Assembly: GCF_008974185.1 (NCBI RefSeq)
Contig: NZ_BKZP01000006.1
Coordinates: 1 to 64,000 of the forward strand
From: Weizmannia acidilactici
GTDB taxonomy: Bacteria; Bacillota; Bacilli; Bacillales; Bacillaceae_C
Reading direction: 5' to 3'
Length of the DNA: 64,000 bases
The position numbers were made by a program, and so were the translations under genes. Positions 17,503-25,579 of the stretch are shown here, one piece after another. The stretch's first letter is position 1. The number at the start of each line of letters is the position of its first letter. The notes beneath the pieces are model-generated. The model was not told the DNA's origin and searched no databases. It was given only the letters and a program-made list of their open reading frames with translations.

Positions 17503-19233
17503 ATGATAAAGTTATTTCGTTATCTAAAACCGTTTTGGATGCAGGTGGCGCTTGTCATCGTGCTTGTTTTTCTGCAGACGATGTCGGAACTGTACTTGCC
17601 GACATTGATGTCCGATATTGTCGACAAAGGCGTTGTAAACGGCGATGTGTCGTATATTTGGAAAATAGGCGGCTATATGCTCGCAGTGGCGGCAGCCGGC
17701 ATGCTCTGCTCGATCGGGGCAAGTTTTTTTACGGCAAAATCGGCCACCGGATTTGGGCGTGTGCTGCGCAGTAAAGTTTTTTCCCATGTCGAAACGTTTT
17801 TCCAGGAAGAAATCAACCAAATCGGCACTGCTTCTTTGATTACGAGAACAACGAATGATATTTTCCAAGTTCAGCAGGTGCTGACGATTATGCTGCGGAT
17901 GATGGTCATGGCGCCTTTAATGTGCATCGGCGGTATCATCATGGCCCTTACGCGGGATGTAAAACTTTCAGGCGTTTTGGCGGTGGCGATCCCTGTGATT
18001 GCAATTGTCATCCTTTTCGTACAGTCAAAAGCGATCCCGCTGTTTCAATTGATGCAAAAAAAATTGGATGCGTTAAACCGCGTCATGCGCGAAAATCTGA
18101 CCGGCATCCGCGTTATCCGGGCGTTCAGCCGCACGGATTTCGAGAAAGAACGTTTTGACCATGCAAACGTGGATTTGACAAATACGGCAATCCGCGTCAA
18201 TAAAATAATGGCCGTAATGATGCCGATGATGATGCTGATCTTAAATTTTTCCACAATTGCGATTGTCTGGTTCGGCGGGCACCGTATTGACAGCGGGGCG
18301 ATGGAAGTCGGCGATTTGATGGCGTTTATCCAATATGCAATGCAAATCATGTTTTCATTCATTATGCTGTCGGTAATGTTTATTATGATTCCTCGTGCGT
18401 CCGTATCGGCGGGGCGGATCCGGGAAGTGCTCGATTTGAATACAAAAATCATCGATCCTAAAGAGCCAAAGCAGGCAAATGAAAACTTGTCCAGAACGAT
18501 TGTGTTTGACAATGTGGCGTTCCGTTATGAAAATGCCGAACAGCCGGTGCTATCCAATATTTCGTTTCAGGCCGGTCCGGGTGAGGTAACGGCTATAATC
18601 GGCGGGACAGGATCGGGGAAGTCCACTTTACTGAACTTGATTCCAAGGTTTTATGACGTAACAGAAGGCAGGATTTTAATCGACGGGACAGATATCCGCG
18701 AGATGAAGCAGGAAGATTTGCGTAAAAAAATCGGGTTTGTTCCGCAAAAAGCGGTTCTGTTCTCGGGCACGATCGCGGAAAATATTCGCTACGGCAATCA
18801 GCAGGCAACAGATGCCGAAGTGGAGCACGCCGCAGAAGTTGCGCAGGCCGCCTCTTTTATAAAAGAAATGCCGGACGGGTTCCAATCAGTGATTTCCCAG
18901 GGTGGCACGAACGTTTCCGGCGGGCAGAAGCAGCGCCTGTCGATTGCCAGAGCGCTCGTGAGAAAAGCGGAATTTTATTTGTTTGATGACAGCTTTTCGG
19001 CGCTCGATTTTAAAACGGATGCCGCTTTGCGCAGGGCGCTCAAAAAGGAGACGGGAGAATCTTGCGTTTTGATCGTGGCACAACGGGTGAGTACGGTAAT
19101 GGATGCGGATCGGATTATTGTGCTTGATGAAGGGAAAATTGCCGGGATCGGGACGCACCGCGAACTGCTGGAAACTTGCGGCGTTTACCGCGAAATTGTT
19201 TCATCCCAACTGGCAGAGGAGGAATATGCATGA
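17503..19233 (+). CDS. ABC exporter half-transporter with degenerate ATPase site
   Basis: 576-residue protein: six membrane helices (about 1-310), then a nucleotide-binding domain. Walker A is GGTGSGKST and the signature NVSGGQKQRLS is canonical, but Walker B reads YLFDDSFSALD, with Asp in place of the catalytic Glu, and the switch His is Gln (IVAQRVST). That is the pattern of the non-catalytic member of a heterodimeric multidrug exporter such as B. subtilis YfiB/YfiC or BmrC/BmrD. The ribosome site AAAGGA is about 16 bases before the ATG, which is long. Its stop overlaps the next start (ATGA). Confidence 0.92.
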   Translation: MIKLFRYLKPFWMQVALVIVLVFLQTMSELYLPTLMSDIVDKGVVNGDVSYIWKIGGYMLAVAAAGMLCSIGASFFTAKSATGFGRVLRSKVFSHVETFFQEEINQIGTASLITRTTNDIFQVQQVLTIMLRMMVMAPLMCIGGIIMALTRDVKLSGVLAVAIPVIAIVILFVQSKAIPLFQLMQKKLDALNRVMRENLTGIRVIRAFSRTDFEKERFDHANVDLTNTAIRVNKIMAVMMPMMMLILNFSTIAIVWFGGHRIDSGAMEVGDLMAFIQYAMQIMFSFIMLSVMFIMIPRASVSAGRIREVLDLNTKIIDPKEPKQANENLSRTIVFDNVAFRYENAEQPVLSNISFQAGPGEVTAIIGGTGSGKSTLLNLIPRFYDVTEGRILIDGTDIREMKQEDLRKKIGFVPQKAVLFSGTIAENIRYGNQQATDAEVEHAAEVAQAASFIKEMPDGFQSVISQGGTNVSGGQKQRLSIARALVRKAEFYLFDDSFSALDFKTDAALRRALKKETGESCVLIVAQRVSTVMDADRIIVLDEGKIAGIGTHRELLETCGVYREIVSSQLAEEEYA

Positions 19234-21095
19234 GCGGGGAAACGAAACAAACGCCTCCTGTAAGAAGGGGCCCGGGCGGCCACATGATGGCAGGCATGCC
19301 TGCGGAAAAGGCGAAAGATTTTAAAGGTACGCTCAAACGGCTTTTAACGTATTTAAAACCGCAATGGCTGCGGCTTGTGACGGTGCTTTTTACGGCAATT
19401 TTAAGCGTCATTTTTACGATTGTCGGGCCGAAAATTATGGGGAAGGCGACAACAAAACTGTTTGAGGGTATGGTCATGAAAATGAAAGGCGTTCCGGGTG
19501 CCTATATTGATTTTGATTATATCGGCAAAATTCTTATTTGGCTGGTCGGGTTTTATGTGATCAGCTCGGTCTTTAGTTTTATTCAGCAATATGTGATGGC
19601 TGGTGTTGCGCAAAAAACGGTGTACCAGCTGCGTAAAGATGTCGAAGAAAAGCTGGCGCGGCTGCCGCTGAAATATTATGACGCCCGTCAGCACGGGGAA
19701 ATTTTAAGCCGCGTCATCAATGATGTTGATAATATCAGTTCGACGCTGCAGCAAAGTTTGACGCAGCTGATCACATCGCTTGTGACGATTATCGGTGTCA
19801 TTGTAATGATGCTATCGATCAGCCCGCTCATGACGCTGATTGTGTTGCTGACGATCCCGCTCAGCATCTTGGCGACGGCGTTTGTGGCGAAGCAATCGCA
19901 AAAACATTTTATCAGGCAGCAGCGGGCGCTCGGAGCGGTCAACGGCCATGTTGAGGAAATGTACACGGGCCACCAAATTATCCGCGCTTTCGGCCATGAA
20001 GAAAAAACGATTCGCAAATTTGAAGAACTGAATGATAAGCTGTATGAATCAGGCTGGAAGGCGCAATTTATTTCCGGGACAATGATGCCGCTAATGAATT
20101 TTGTCAACAATATCGGCTATATGTTTGTCGCTGTTGCCGGTGGCATTCTTGTCACAAAAAACAAGATTGAAGTCGGCGATGTGCAGGCGTTTATCCAGTA
20201 TTCGCGGCAGTTCTCACAGCCGATTACACAAACGGCCAACATTGCGAATATCATCCAGTCGACGATTGCTTCTGCAGAACGCGTATTTGAAATTTTGGAC
20301 GAATCGGAAGAAGTGCCGGATGCAAAAGATGCGAAAATACTTGCCCGTCCAAAAGGCGATGTCGTTTTCGACCATGTCCGCTTCGGCTATAAAAACGGCG
20401 AGCCGGTCATCGGCAATATGAATATTAATGTCAAGGCCGGCCAGATGGTGGCAATCGTCGGGCCGACCGGTGCAGGGAAAACGACACTGATCAATCTGCT
20501 GATGCGGTTTTATGAACTGGACGGCGGCAAAATTACCATTGATGGGATCGATATCCGCGATCTTAAGCGGGATAATTTGCGGACGACATTCGGGATGGTG
20601 CTTCAGGATACGTGGCTGTTTAACGGCACGATCCGCGACAATATCGCTTACGGCCGTGAAAATGCTACGGAAGAGGAAATCATCCGGGCAGCAAAAGCGG
20701 CGCATGCCGACCATTTTATCCGCGTGCTGCCGGACGGCTATGATACGGTGCTCAATGAAGAAGCAACAAATATTTCCCAAGGGCAGAAGCAGCTTTTGAC
20801 TATTGCCCGCGCGATTCTCGCCGACCCTGCAATTTTGGTTTTGGATGAAGCAACAAGCAGCGTTGATACGAGAACGGAAGCCGCAATCCAAAAGGCGATG
20901 GCCCACCTGATGAAAGGGCGCACGAGTTTTGTTATCGCCCACAGGCTGTCGACGATCCGCGATGCCGATTTGATACTTGTGATGAACCACGGCGATGTGA
21001 TCGAACAGGGTACCCACCAGTCCCTGCTTGAAAAAGGCGGCTTTTACGCTGATCTTTATTACAGCCAGTTTGCGGCAGGAAGGCAGATTGGTTAA
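19230..21095 (+). CDS. ABC exporter half-transporter with catalytic ATPase site
   Basis: 621-residue partner of the gene before it. A flexible Pro/Gly-rich N-terminus of about 35 residues precedes six membrane helices; the ATPase domain has Walker A GPTGAGKTT, Walker B ILVLDEATSSVD with the catalytic Glu, and switch His in VIAHRLST. Its own signature is altered (NISQGQKQLLT). Together the two chains can form one consensus ATP site (this Walker B with the partner signature) and one degenerate site. The start ATG overlaps the upstream stop by 4 bases. YfiC is the closest named relative. Confidence 0.93.
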   Translation: MSGETKQTPPVRRGPGGHMMAGMPAEKAKDFKGTLKRLLTYLKPQWLRLVTVLFTAILSVIFTIVGPKIMGKATTKLFEGMVMKMKGVPGAYIDFDYIGKILIWLVGFYVISSVFSFIQQYVMAGVAQKTVYQLRKDVEEKLARLPLKYYDARQHGEILSRVINDVDNISSTLQQSLTQLITSLVTIIGVIVMMLSISPLMTLIVLLTIPLSILATAFVAKQSQKHFIRQQRALGAVNGHVEEMYTGHQIIRAFGHEEKTIRKFEELNDKLYESGWKAQFISGTMMPLMNFVNNIGYMFVAVAGGILVTKNKIEVGDVQAFIQYSRQFSQPITQTANIANIIQSTIASAERVFEILDESEEVPDAKDAKILARPKGDVVFDHVRFGYKNGEPVIGNMNINVKAGQMVAIVGPTGAGKTTLINLLMRFYELDGGKITIDGIDIRDLKRDNLRTTFGMVLQDTWLFNGTIRDNIAYGRENATEEEIIRAAKAAHADHFIRVLPDGYDTVLNEEATNISQGQKQLLTIARAILADPAILVLDEATSSVDTRTEAAIQKAMAHLMKGRTSFVIAHRLSTIRDADLILVMNHGDVIEQGTHQSLLEKGGFYADLYYSQFAAGRQIG

Positions 21096-21122
21096 AAAGT
21101 TACTTCAGGATATAATGAAAAC

Positions 21123-21169
21123 GGGGCTGTCCCAAAAGTTGGTTAACTGACTTAGGGACATCCCTTTTT
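21123..21169 (+). terminator. Terminator of the marR-ABC operon
   Basis: GGGGCTGTCCC (21123-21133) pairs imperfectly with AGGGACATCCC (21154-21164) and is followed by TTTTT. Confidence 0.75.
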
Positions 21170-21355
21170 CATGCAATGTAAAAATTATCAGAGATTGTTG
21201 ATGATCGCGAAATTCACTCGCTTTCCTCACGCGTCGTGAGCCTCCTCGCTCGTCCCTCAAGCGCACTGGGTCTCTTCTTGCTCGCTTTTCCCGCAGGAGT
21301 CTCGTGAATTTTGCGATCATTATCAAACTACTTTTCAGTGCTTTGGGACAGCCCC
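21123..21355. repeat. Bacillus-type palindromic intergenic element
   Basis: A 233-bp element bounded by 14-bp perfect inverted repeats, GGGGCTGTCCCAAA (21123-21136) and TTTGGGACAGCCCC (21342-21355). A second inner inverted pair is TTGATGATCGCGAAATTCAC (21198-21217) against GTGAATTTTGCGATCATTATCAA (21304-21326). The centre (21218-21303) has the AGCGAG, GAGGAGGCTCACGACGC and CTCCTGCGGG phrases typical of dispersed Bacillaceae intergenic repeats. A fragment matching 18 of 19 bases of the inner arm occurs at 37493-37511. It encodes no transposase, so it is either a non-autonomous element or a structured repeat. Confidence 0.6.
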
Positions 21356-21403
21356 TTTTAGTCTGAAAAACAGCATAAACGAACATGCATCGCCGGGCTG
21401 TCT

Positions 21404-21536
21404 TTCTTTAAAATCAGAATCTGATGATTTAATCATCAATACAGGAATGTCTGAATGTTGGACAACGTAATGGCTGACGCTGCCAAGGAATTCCTTAATG
21501 CCGCTTCATCCCCTGCTTCCCATGGATGATCAGGTC
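21404..21536 (-). pseudogene. Remnant of a universal stress protein (UspA) C-terminus
   Basis: Reading the minus strand gives DLII, then after a frameshift MGSRG, a TGA stop, SGIKEFLGSVSHYVVQHSD and IPVLMIK. This is the conserved C-terminal ATP-binding region of UspA proteins (usual form MGSRGxSGxxxxLLGSVSxxVxxxxxxPVLxV). Both the frameshift and the stop disable it, and nothing upstream of DLII remains: at 21546 the sequence becomes part of an unrelated gene. Confidence 0.75.
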
Positions 21537-21545
21537 GCATTATAG

Positions 21546-21932
21546 GAAGAATTATATTTAATCGTACCGGCAAACCACCGTCTGGCCGGGATCGAGGAAA
21601 TAGATTTAATAGAGGTGGCAGACGAACCGTTTATTCTTTTTAAGGATGACACTGCACTTCGAGAGGTCATTGATAAACTATGCGTTGAGGCGGGTTTCGA
21701 ACCAAAGGTGGCCTTTGAAGGATTGGAGGAACGAACTGTCGCAGATCTTGTTGGAGCTGGTTTAGGTGTAGCGCTTATTCCGTTTATCCCCGATGTGAAT
21801 GAAAGTAAAATCTCAGTCATACGGGTACGAAATCTCCAATGCTCCCGCAGAATTTACATGGTGTGGAAAGCGGAAGGCTATATGTCCCCGGCAGTTACAT
21901 CTTTTAAGAACTTTATCATTAAAAATCTGTAA
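21546..21932 (+). pseudogene. 5'-truncated LysR-type regulator (effector-binding domain only)
   Basis: The plus frame from 21546 reads EELYLIVPANHRLAGIEEIDLIEVADEPFI and continues to a TAA at 21930-21932. It corresponds to the second half of a LysR co-inducer domain (about 128 residues): FKDDTALREVIDKLCVEAGF, LVGAGLGVALIPFIPD and the C-terminal strand YMVWKAEGYMSPAV. The helix-turn-helix and linker are missing; the upstream DNA instead holds a UspA remnant on the other strand. The internal start at 21615 has no ribosome site. Probably a deletion product. Confidence 0.8.
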
Positions 21933-21968
21933 ATCGTTTTAAGCTGACGGATCATAAAGCGGTGTAGG

Positions 21969-21997
21969 ATGACAAATTCAAAGTTTTGTAGTATGAT
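21969..21997 (+). promoter_or_regulatory. Promoter of the second S-box operon
   Basis: ATGACA (21969-21974) and TATGAT (21992-21997) with 17 bp between; the riboswitch begins 20 bp downstream. Confidence 0.6.
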
Positions 21998-22017
21998 TAA
22001 TATGACAATTGAAAATT

Positions 22018-22119
22018 CTTATCAAGAGTGGCGGAGGGAATGGCCCAATGAAGCCCGGCAACCGCAGATGTCTATCTGAAAGGTGCTAATTCCAGCAGGA
22101 TTGATTCCTGAAAGATAAG
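22018..22119 (+). promoter_or_regulatory. SAM-I (S-box) riboswitch upstream of a flavin monooxygenase
   Basis: P1 is CTTATC (22018-22023) with GATAAG (22114-22119). The core has AAGAGTGGCGGAGGGAATGG, GGCCCAATGAAGCCCGGCAACC and GAAAGGTGCTAATTCCAGC in S-box order. It places the two downstream genes under SAM control and so links them to sulfur or methionine supply. Confidence 0.96.
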
Positions 22120-22131
22120 AGGCGTTTGATT

Positions 22132-22163
22132 GAAAACTTCTTCTTATCGGGGAAGTTTTTTTT
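22132..22163 (+). terminator. S-box expression-platform terminator
   Basis: GAAAACTTC (22132-22140) can pair with GAAGTTTT (22152-22159), followed by a T run to 22163. Confidence 0.85.
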
Positions 22164-22192
22164 CATACATACACAAAGGAGAGGAACAACAG

Positions 22193-23218
22193 ATGAAATA
22201 CGGCTTTTGGCTGCCGATTTTTGGCGGATGGCTGCGGAATGTTGAGGATGAAAACATGCTGCCGACGTTTGATTACGCGAAAACAGTGACCCAGTCTGCT
22301 GAAAAATGGGGATATGACACGACTTTAATCGCAGAACTCTACTTAAATGACATAAAGGGACCTGAAAGCGATTCGCTCGAAGCATGGTCGACGGCTGCTG
22401 CACTCGCAGCTGTTACGGAAAAAATCGAAATTATGGCAGCAGTCCGCCCCGGTTTCCACAATCCGGCCGTTACCGCAAAAATGGCGGCAAACATTGACCG
22501 CATCAGCAACGGCCGCTTTACCTTAAATGTTGTTTCAGCATGGTGGGAAGGCGAAGCGAAGCAGTACGGCGGCATTTTCACCGCCCATGATGAGCGCTAT
22601 GACATGACGGAAGAATTTGTGGATGTGCTGAAAGGAATGTGGACAGAAGAGACGTTTTCGTATGACGGCCGTTTTTACAAAATTGAAAATGCGCATCTTG
22701 CGCCAAAACCGGTGCAAAAGCCGTATCCGCGTCTTTATGCGGGTGGGGAAAGCGAGCGTGGCAAGCAGGCAATTGTGAACGGTTGTGATGCTTACGTGAT
22801 GCACGGCGGCACGGTGGAAGAACTGCGCGCCAAAATTGCGGACATGAAAAAGCGACGTGAAGCGGCAGGCAAAAAACCGTTTGAATCGTTCGGCATGGCG
22901 GCTTATGTGATTTGCCGCGATACGGAAGAAGAAGCGCAGGCGGAACTGGCCCGGATTACGGATGTAAAGGAAACGAGCGGGTATGCCGGCTACAAAGATT
23001 TTGTCAGCAAATCGCAACTTGAGCAGCAAGTAAAATTGTATGATTATTCCGTCTCCAACCGCGGGTTGCGGCCGAATTTAATTGGCACGCCCGAGCAGAT
23101 TGCTTCCCGCATCAAGGAATTTGAAGATGCCGGTGTTGATTTGCTGTTGTTGCAGTTTTCCCCGCAACTGGAAGAGATGGAACGTTTTTCAAAACAAGTC
23201 ATGCCGTTATTGGAATAA
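22193..23218 (+). CDS. FMN-dependent monooxygenase, luciferase-like (sulfonate/sulfone type)
   Basis: 341-residue TIM-barrel of the bacterial luciferase (LLM) family, using FMNH2 and O2. KYGFWLPIFGGWL at the start, EIMAAVRPGFHNPAVTAKMAANIDRISNGRFTLNVVSAWW and YPRLYAGGESERG resemble SsuD alkanesulfonate and SfnG sulfone monooxygenases. The S-box leader supports a role in getting sulfur from an organosulfur compound; the exact substrate is not known. The ATG at 22193 follows AAAGGAGAGGAACAACAG; the frame is open upstream only into the riboswitch terminator. It is 29 bp ahead of an ATP-grasp gene. No flavin reductase gene is adjacent. Confidence 0.88.
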   Translation: MKYGFWLPIFGGWLRNVEDENMLPTFDYAKTVTQSAEKWGYDTTLIAELYLNDIKGPESDSLEAWSTAAALAAVTEKIEIMAAVRPGFHNPAVTAKMAANIDRISNGRFTLNVVSAWWEGEAKQYGGIFTAHDERYDMTEEFVDVLKGMWTEETFSYDGRFYKIENAHLAPKPVQKPYPRLYAGGESERGKQAIVNGCDAYVMHGGTVEELRAKIADMKKRREAAGKKPFESFGMAAYVICRDTEEEAQAELARITDVKETSGYAGYKDFVSKSQLEQQVKLYDYSVSNRGLRPNLIGTPEQIASRIKEFEDAGVDLLLLQFSPQLEEMERFSKQVMPLLE

Positions 23219-23247
23219 ACAAAAACTGGAAAATAGGAGGAAACTGC

Positions 23248-24195
23248 GTGGCTAAGATTTATGTTTTGCATGAAAATCAGGAATGGACGGACCATTTGGT
23301 AAAGAGGTTCGAAGAATTGGGCCTGTCTTATGAGCTTTGGTTCTTGGATGAAGGGACGGTGGATCTGACTTCGGAGCCGCCGGAAGGGATTTTTTTCAGC
23401 CGGATGAGCGCTTCCTCACACACGAGGGAACATACCTATGCCCCTGAACTGACATCGGCCGTTTTGGCTTGGCTCGAGCGACACGGGCGCCGGGTCATCA
23501 ACGGTAGCAGCGCGCTCCGGCTTGAAGTGAGCAAAGTGAACCAGTATATGGAACTGGAGAAATACGGGATCCGCACGCCGAAAACGATTGCCGCGGTCGG
23601 AAAGAAACAAATGATCAAAGCCGCAGAAAAACTTGGGGCCTCTGCTTTTATCACGAAACATAACCGCGCGGGCAAAGGACTCGGCGTCCAGCTTTTTCAT
23701 TCGGTTGATGCGCTCAAGGAGTATGTTGAAAGTGATGTGTTTGAAGAACCGCGGGACGGCGTGACACTTGTGCAGGAATACATTGAATCACCGGAGCATT
23801 ACATTACCCGCTGCGAATTCATCGGCGGAAAATTTGTGTACGCGGTCCGGGTGGATACGTCGGGAGGTTTTGAACTCTGCCCTGCCGATGCCTGCCAAAT
23901 CGGCGGCCTGTTCTGCCCTGCCGGCGAGGAAACGGAACAAAAACCGAAGTTCCAAATTATTGACGATTTTAACGAGCCGATTATTCAAAAATACGAAGAA
24001 CTACTGCGCGGCAACGGGATCAAGGTTGCGGGCATTGAGTTTATCCGCAATGCGGACGGCGAAATTTTTACGTACGACATCAATACGAATACAAATTATA
24101 ATTCCGATGCCGAAGCGGCTGCGGGAAAATACGGCATGCTTGAATTGGCCAAGTTTTTGCGGGCGGAACTGGAAAATGTTTATGTGCAAAACTAA
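23248..24195 (+). CDS. ATP-grasp family ligase (RimK-like), function unknown
   Basis: 315-residue protein. Residues 1-95 form a pre-ATP-grasp domain (FFSRMSASSHTREHTYAPEL, GRRVINGSSALRLEVSKVNQY), followed by the ATP-grasp fold: FITKHNRAGKGLGV binds phosphate, VTLVQEYIESPEHYITRCEF contacts the adenine, and GIEFIRNADGEIFTYDINTNTNYN carries the metal-binding Asp and Asn. These enzymes join a carboxylate to an amine or thiol using ATP. It is co-transcribed with the flavin monooxygenase under an S-box, so a sulfur-linked substrate is likely. AGGAGG precedes the GTG start. Confidence 0.82.
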   Translation: MAKIYVLHENQEWTDHLVKRFEELGLSYELWFLDEGTVDLTSEPPEGIFFSRMSASSHTREHTYAPELTSAVLAWLERHGRRVINGSSALRLEVSKVNQYMELEKYGIRTPKTIAAVGKKQMIKAAEKLGASAFITKHNRAGKGLGVQLFHSVDALKEYVESDVFEEPRDGVTLVQEYIESPEHYITRCEFIGGKFVYAVRVDTSGGFELCPADACQIGGLFCPAGEETEQKPKFQIIDDFNEPIIQKYEELLRGNGIKVAGIEFIRNADGEIFTYDINTNTNYNSDAEAAAGKYGMLELAKFLRAELENVYVQN

Positions 24196-24198
24196 AAG

Positions 24199-24243
24199 AA
24201 AGGTCCCCCGAAAACTGGGCACATGGCTTTTGGGGAACCCTTT
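24199..24243 (+). terminator. Hairpin closing the second S-box operon
   Basis: AAAGGTCCCCCGAAAA and TTTTGGGGAACCCTTT are nearly complementary (24199-24243). The T tract is short, so termination strength is uncertain. Confidence 0.6.
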
Positions 24244-24349
24244 GTGTCTATAAAGGATTCAATGTAGTTTTAAAATTGGTGTATTGTTTTTCCTTAGTCG
24301 GTTGAAGGACAAAACTAACGATGCCGTCCCATAAATTGTCCTTCATACC

Positions 24350-25363
24350 TTACACCAACAAAATCACTACAAAATAAACCGCCATGGCAACAAGGCCGAT
24401 CGGGAGCCCGAATCTGGCCCATTCCCGGCTTGTGATCCGCAGTTTTCCGGCGGAGATGATATTCGGGATATTGCCCGGCACGAGCATCCCGCCGCTGATC
24501 AGCAGTCCGAGTAAAATGGCCTGGACGGTTCTATTCGCCATTTTCGAACTGATCTCGGCAGCTGCCAATGTTGCATTGTCGAGCACAGCCGAAATCATAT
24601 TGATCCAGTACAAAATAAACGGGCTTGAATCAAGCAGGAAACGGTTGATGAGCGGTTCAAACCCCGCCCCGAGCAGCGTCAGCCCCATGACAAACAAGTA
24701 AATTTTCACCGTCCGCAAAACGATATCCACATACGATTCACGGTTGTGCGCACTTTGAAGCCCCAATTCCGAGCTTTCCGGTTTAATCACCACCGCAGCC
24801 AAGATGCCGAAAATTAAAATAGCTGAAATCACTTCCGGCCCGATCAGGCGGATTAGATAAAAAAAGTCCTCGTTTAACTTGCTGATCGCAAGGGTCGAAA
24901 GTGGCTCGCCAATCGGGGTAAGCGCGGCGCCGAGCCCGATGGAAAAGCAGGAATACACCACCAGCTGTGTTTCCGATTTCCGGTCGAGCCGCAGGACGCT
25001 GACGATGACCACTAAAATCAAAGCAGAAATAATGGCGGTCACCACACTTGAAAGCAGGCCTAAAATGATCACAATCAGTGCAGCCAAAAGCGAAAACGGC
25101 ATTACACGGTTAATGGCGGAAATGATTTTTTCAAGTGGCTTTTCCAGCCAGCGGAACAATAAGCCGGCAATGAACACCGCAATTGTAATTTTAACGGGAT
25201 CCTCCAAAGCTTTTATGATCAGCGGCTTGTCCAGCACACCGCCGGCAATGGCCGCGACCCATCCCATAATAAATAAAAAAACTTCCAAATTGCGCTCGAC
25301 AAGCGGCGCGAAAAAAGGCAAAAACAATACGAGCACCAATATGACGATTAATGCGGCAATCAT
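24350..25363 (-). CDS. DUF1646 membrane protein, putative cation transporter
   Basis: 337-residue protein with about ten membrane helices. Re-entrant style motifs GLGAALTPIGEPLSTLAISKL and SGGMLVPGNIPNIISAGKL, with AVLDNATLAAAEI between them, recall the NhaD/ArsB ion transporter superfamily, and the set fits DUF1646. The ATG at 25363 is taken because AAAGGG lies 8 bases upstream; the ATG at 25393 has no site. Transport direction and ion are unknown. It is divergent from asnB. Confidence 0.78.
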   Translation of the reverse strand: MIAALIVILVLVLFLPFFAPLVERNLEVFLFIMGWVAAIAGGVLDKPLIIKALEDPVKITIAVFIAGLLFRWLEKPLEKIISAINRVMPFSLLAALIVIILGLLSSVVTAIISALILVVIVSVLRLDRKSETQLVVYSCFSIGLGAALTPIGEPLSTLAISKLNEDFFYLIRLIGPEVISAILIFGILAAVVIKPESSELGLQSAHNRESYVDIVLRTVKIYLFVMGLTLLGAGFEPLINRFLLDSSPFILYWINMISAVLDNATLAAAEISSKMANRTVQAILLGLLISGGMLVPGNIPNIISAGKLRITSREWARFGLPIGLVAMAVYFVVILLV

Positions 25364-25579
25364 CAGCTCATCCCTTTCTATAACCCAAAACATATGTTAA
25401 TTGTACCATAAAAAATTTGGGCACGATTTTGCCCCATTCCATGTTCCATCATAGGACAACTCACATTCCGGGGTATTTGCCTATATACTAATACAGCCGA
25501 AAAGAAAAAATTGCACGGTATAGCGGCTTATAAGCATCAATGCCGCAAAACCGGAGAAATTCAGGAAGGGTGAGCCGGA

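Noticed and set aside
21105-21386. Minus-strand ORF of 93 residues across the palindromic element
   Set aside because: It runs through both terminal inverted repeats and the central repeat phrases, so it is a by-product of the element.
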